From: Haloarcula pellucida
Lineage (GTDB): Archaea > Halobacteriota > Halobacteria > Halobacteriales > Haloarculaceae
DNA length: 64,000 bases
Assembly (NCBI RefSeq): GCF_014647235.1
Contig: NZ_BMOU01000005.1
Span: 124,379-188,378, forward strand
Reading direction: 5' to 3'
The notes beneath the pieces were generated by a model. That model was given only the letters and a program-made list of their open reading frames with translations. It did no database searches and was not told where the DNA came from. The position numbers and the translations under genes are program-made. This document shows, piece after piece, positions 60,965-64,000 of the stretch (positions are counted from its first letter, which is position 1; every line of letters starts with the position of its first letter).

Positions 60965-62938
60965 ATGGGACAGACGCTCACGGAAAAGATTCTCGACGAC
61001 CATCTCGTCGAAGGGGAACTCACACCCGGAGAAGAGATCGGTATCGAGATCGATCAGGTGCTCACACAGGACACGACCGGCACGCTCGTCTGGCTACAGT
61101 TCGAGGCGCTGGGTCTCGAAGAGGTCCAGACGGAACTGGCCGCCCAGTACTGTGACCACCAGACCTACCAGTTCGACTTCAAGAACACGGACGACCACCG
61201 CTTCCTCCGCTCGGCCGCGGGGACGTTCGGTGCGCACTTCTCGCGCCCCGGCAACGGTATCTGTCACAACGTCCACAAGGAGAACTTCGCCGCGCCCGGC
61301 AAGACGATGCTCGGCTCGGACTCTCACACCCCGACGCCCGGTGGCCTCGGCGAACTCGCCATCGGTTCGGGTGGGCTGGACGTCGCCGTCGCGATGGGTG
61401 GCGGCGCCTACTACATCGACATGCCCGAGGTCGTCAACGTGCGTCTCGAAGGCGAACTGCCCGACTGGGCGACCGCCAAGGACGTCATCTTAGAGCTGCT
61501 CCGCCGCCTCTCGGTCAAGGGCGGCGTCGGCAAGGTGCTCGAATACACCGGCCCCGGCGTCGAGACGCTGACCGTCCCCGAGCGGACGACCATCACCAAC
61601 ATGGGTACCGAACTCGGTGCCACCTCCTCGATCTTCCCGACGGACGAGCAGACCGAGGACTACCTCGAACGCCTCGGCCGCGAGGACGAGTTCGTCGAGA
61701 TCGGTCCCGACGAAGACGCCGAGTACGACGACGAGATCGTCGTCGACCTCTCGGACCTCGAACCGCTCATCGCCGAGCCGTCGATGCCGGACAACGTCGT
61801 CCCCGTCAGCGAAGTCGAGGGCGTCGACGTCGAGCAGGTCATCATCGGCTCCTGTACGAACGGCGCCTACGAGGACATCCTGCCCTCGGCGAAGATGCTC
61901 GAAGGGCGCAACATCGACAAGAAGACCGAGATGATCGTCGCCCCCGGGTCGAAGCAGGCCTCCGAGATGCTGGCCCGACAGGGCTGGACCGCGGAGATGA
62001 TGGCCGCCGGCGTCAACTTCTCCGAGGCGACGTGTGGTGCCTGTATCGGCATCGGCCACGTCCCGGCTTCGGATTCGGTCTCGTTGCGGACCTTCAACCG
62101 CAACTTCGAGGGTCGCTCCGGCATCGAGGACGACAACGTCTACCTCTGCTCGCCGGAAGTCGCCACCGCGGCGGCGCTCAAGGGCGAAATCGTGGACCCG
62201 CGCAACCTCGCCGACGACCTCGGCGACCTCGAGGCGCCCGGCCTGGAGATGCCTGAGGAGTACATCGGCAACTCCGAATCGGACCTCATCGCCCCCGACG
62301 AGGCCGTCGACGACGACCTCATCAAGGGCCCGAACATCGGCGACGTCCCGCTGAAGGACCCGCTCGAGGCCGAAGTCGGCGGTGAAGCCCTCCTCAAGAT
62401 GGCGGACAACATCACGACGGACCACATCATCCCGGCCACGCAGGACATCCTGATGTACCGGTCGAACGTCCCGAAGCTCTCGGAGTTCACGCTCTCCCGT
62501 GTCGACGACACGTTCGCAGAGCGCGCGCTGGAGTCCGACGGCGGCGTGCTGGTCGCCGGCGAGAACTACGGGCAGGGCTCCTCGCGTGAGCACGCGGCCC
62601 TCTGTCCGATGTATCTGGGCATCGAGTCCGTGCTGGCCCAGAGCTTCGCCCGCATCCACAAGGCGAACCTCTTCAACTTCGGTATCGTCCCCCTCGAAAT
62701 CGACGAGGAGACCTACGAGAAGATCGAACAGGGCGACGACGTCGAGATCGTCGACGACGTCGCAGAGGCCGTCCGCTCCGGGCAGGAAGCGTTCACCATC
62801 CGCGTGAACGACGACTGGGAGGCGACCGCGGCGCTCGACGCCTCCGACCGCGAGCGCGAAATCCTCGCCGCCGGTGGCAAACTGCCACACACGAAGGCAC
62901 AGCACGAAGAAGGCGGCGCCGCGCCAGCCGACGACTGA
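60965..62938 (+). CDS. acn: Aconitate hydratase
   Basis: About 657 residues. The 4Fe-4S ligands are in GSCTNGAYED and ATCGACIGIG with upstream SDSHTPTPGGLGELAIGSGG. The swivel domain has GENYGQGSSREHAALCP with the active Ser and Arg. Changes citrate into isocitrate in the TCA cycle. The size and motifs match the archaeal and mitochondrial-like aconitase. Strong TATA box; T-rich terminators follow. Confidence 0.95.
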   Translation: MGQTLTEKILDDHLVEGELTPGEEIGIEIDQVLTQDTTGTLVWLQFEALGLEEVQTELAAQYCDHQTYQFDFKNTDDHRFLRSAAGTFGAHFSRPGNGICHNVHKENFAAPGKTMLGSDSHTPTPGGLGELAIGSGGLDVAVAMGGGAYYIDMPEVVNVRLEGELPDWATAKDVILELLRRLSVKGGVGKVLEYTGPGVETLTVPERTTITNMGTELGATSSIFPTDEQTEDYLERLGREDEFVEIGPDEDAEYDDEIVVDLSDLEPLIAEPSMPDNVVPVSEVEGVDVEQVIIGSCTNGAYEDILPSAKMLEGRNIDKKTEMIVAPGSKQASEMLARQGWTAEMMAAGVNFSEATCGACIGIGHVPASDSVSLRTFNRNFEGRSGIEDDNVYLCSPEVATAAALKGEIVDPRNLADDLGDLEAPGLEMPEEYIGNSESDLIAPDEAVDDDLIKGPNIGDVPLKDPLEAEVGGEALLKMADNITTDHIIPATQDILMYRSNVPKLSEFTLSRVDDTFAERALESDGGVLVAGENYGQGSSREHAALCPMYLGIESVLAQSFARIHKANLFNFGIVPLEIDEETYEKIEQGDDVEIVDDVAEAVRSGQEAFTIRVNDDWEATAALDASDREREILAAGGKLPHTKAQHEEGGAAPADD

Positions 62939-63057
62939 GGAGTCTCGAACATCTCGTCTTTCTTTCGCGACCGTCTGTGAGCGTCGCGACTGCTTCGGGG
63001 CCGGGAGTGCGCTCCGTCGCACGACCCGGGGGAGGGCAGGCTGACGAGAGAAGCATA

Positions 63058-63228
63058 CCGCTCGCCAGTGGCGAGCGGGTGCCCCGGAAGCGCGCGAAGC
63101 CGCGACTTCCGGCCGTTTTTCCCCACGTTTTTGCGAGTCGAGCGGGACCTACAGTCCCGCGGACCATGCGAACGGGCGCTCCGCGCCCGTGAGCAGAGAG
63201 CGGTGCCCACAGCGGCGCGTAGCGCCGC
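63058..63228. repeat. Array of five consecutive hairpins
   Basis: Perfect or near-perfect hairpins in a row: CCGCTCGCC/GGCGAGCGG (63058-63078), CCGGAAG/CTTCCGG (63084-63112), GCGGGAC/GTCCCGC (63142-63160), CGGGCGC/GCGCCCG (63173-63189) and GCGGCGC/GCGCCGC (63212-63228). It lies between the converging acn and arlJ genes. No coding sequence is supported here. Confidence 0.7.
63116..63132 (+). terminator. T-rich terminator of aconitase
   Basis: Two T5 tracts (63116-63120 and 63128-63132) follow the second hairpin, about 180 bases after the acn stop. Archaeal RNA polymerase ends at such T runs. Confidence 0.5.
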
Positions 63229-63246
63229 GAGGACACCCGACGAAGT

Positions 63247-63251
63247 AAAAA
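63247..63251 (-). terminator. T5 terminator of arlJ
   Basis: On the minus strand a T5 tract occurs eight bases after the arlJ stop codon (plus-strand AAAAA). Confidence 0.45.
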
Positions 63252-63258
63252 GTGGTCG

Positions 63259-64000
63259 CTAGATGGCGAGGAACTGCGTCACCAGCCACTTCGTGAAGGT
63301 GCCGGTGATGGCGCCGATCCACGAGAGGACGACGAAGTGCATGTAGGTGTTGGCCTTGTGGCCGCCGTCGACGGTCCGGATCATCAGCGACGACAGCATC
63401 GCCGAGAACATGATGATGATGACCAACAGGAACTCGATGAGCGGGATGTTGTAGACGCCGGTGTTGATGAGCGAGTTCACGTCCAGTCGGCTCCCGGCGT
63501 TGAGGTTCAGCGACATCTGTGCGAGGATGTTGACGACTTGCAGGCCGATGAAGAACGCGAACGTCGAGGCCGCCGTAATCCCGTACAGCAGACCGACGAG
63601 CGTCGTCGTCGCCTGTTTGCGCTTCTGTCGCAGTTGGAGCACCTGATTCATGTTCGAGGCGATGAGTTCGCCCAGTTGCTTCGGTGACCCACCCATCTCT
63701 CGCCCGATGAGATACATCTCGGAGAACGTCTGAATGAGGTAGGAACGACAGTCGGCGGTGAAAAATCGCCAGGCCGCCGTCGGTTCGATACGCATGTTGA
63801 GCCGTTTGTACAGGTCGTCGATGTTCGCGGTCAGCGGCCCGAAGTCCTTCTTGCGGAGGGTACGAAGCACCATCCCCGTCGTCGACTGCTTGGCGCCTTC
63901 GGTGGCCCCCAGCGCGCGGATGAAACTGGGGAACTCGTCGTCGCGGGCCTTCACCTTCTGTTCTTCCTGCCGGAAGACGATGCCGGGGATAATCATCGGC
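63259..64000 (-). CDS. arlJ: Archaellum assembly protein ArlJ (FlaJ), C-terminal part
   Basis: Partial: the gene begins beyond the right edge. About 247 residues of the C-terminal half are visible. It has a T2SF/GspF-type region (FSEMYLIGREMGGSPKQLGE) and three membrane segments at the end (GLLYGITAASTFAFFIGLQV, IEFLLVIIIMFSAMLSSLMI, MHFVVLSWIGAITGTFTKWL). ArlJ is the membrane platform for the archaellum motor. The ATG at 63996 is internal. Confidence 0.85.
   Translation of the reverse strand, partial: PMIIPGIVFRQEEQKVKARDDEFPSFIRALGATEGAKQSTTGMVLRTLRKKDFGPLTANIDDLYKRLNMRIEPTAAWRFFTADCRSYLIQTFSEMYLIGREMGGSPKQLGELIASNMNQVLQLRQKRKQATTTLVGLLYGITAASTFAFFIGLQVVNILAQMSLNLNAGSRLDVNSLINTGVYNIPLIEFLLVIIIMFSAMLSSLMIRTVDGGHKANTYMHFVVLSWIGAITGTFTKWLVTQFLAI

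Overview
The window is a piece of a haloarchaeal (class Halobacteria) chromosome. The DNA is GC-rich and nearly every protein is rich in Asp and Glu. Exported proteins carry twin-arginine lipoprotein signals. Many genes have a TATA-like box about 25-30 bases before the start codon, the leaderless pattern. Marker genes are archaeal: a class II GAPDH, a preQ0/archaeosine pathway, an ArlJ-type archaellum assembly protein, a bacterio-opsin-activator type HTH protein and a HalOD1-like protein. A Haloarculaceae-like organism is my guess; the genus cannot be fixed from the sequence alone.

Layout. 0-10 kb: UvrD-type helicase, a secreted Tat protein, a Pab1020-type RNA ligase divergent from its PIN-domain partner, a phosphodiesterase, GAPDH, an M29 aminopeptidase, and a zinc-finger protein with two PCMT-family methyltransferases. 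10-20 kb: a HerA-like ATPase divergent from a pilin-like protein, paired CrcB fluoride channels, a Zn/Mn ABC transporter (znuA-znuC-znuB), a class V aminotransferase, a two-gene unit that includes a possible degenerate metalloprotease, a Nudix/IF-2B fusion and a cyclase. 20-28 kb: the phosphate uptake operon pstS-pstC-pstA-pstB followed by a PhoU regulator; PstA is unusually large. 28-30.5 kb: a taxis transducer, then a decayed region with a 78-bp palindromic element and a broken znuC-like gene. 30.5-41 kb: housekeeping genes (CDP-alcohol phosphatidyltransferase, PHP phosphoesterase, VTT protein, rhodanese, Nudix hydrolase, RimI, second M29 aminopeptidase, 6-phosphogluconate dehydrogenase, ferredoxin) and one tRNA-Arg with a nearby copy of its 3' end.

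42-52.7 kb is the most interesting block, a sugar-use locus. A GH32 fructosidase with an extra N-terminal domain heads an ABC transporter operon (ATPase, binding protein, two permeases, YesL-like protein). It is divergent from a 738-residue protein that joins a TrmB-type regulator to a ribokinase-like domain whose active-site signature is degraded. An Idh/MocA oxidoreductase follows. The likely reading is uptake and cleavage of sucrose or short fructans under a sugar-sensing regulator that evolved by fusion with a kinase fold.

52.7-64 kb: M28 peptidase, an HTH/DICT pair, an AT-rich gene-free stretch, the queD-queE-queC operon for preQ0, methylglyoxal synthase, HalOD1-like and Bat-type HTH proteins, a second copy of the 78-bp palindrome touching the stop codon of a dCTP deaminase/dUTPase gene, aconitase, an array of hairpins, and the 3' part of arlJ running off the right edge.

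Several gene-free stretches carry the GAGCG/GTGAGC-type low-complexity sequence common between haloarchaeal genes. No CRISPR array, rRNA or intact transposase was seen.
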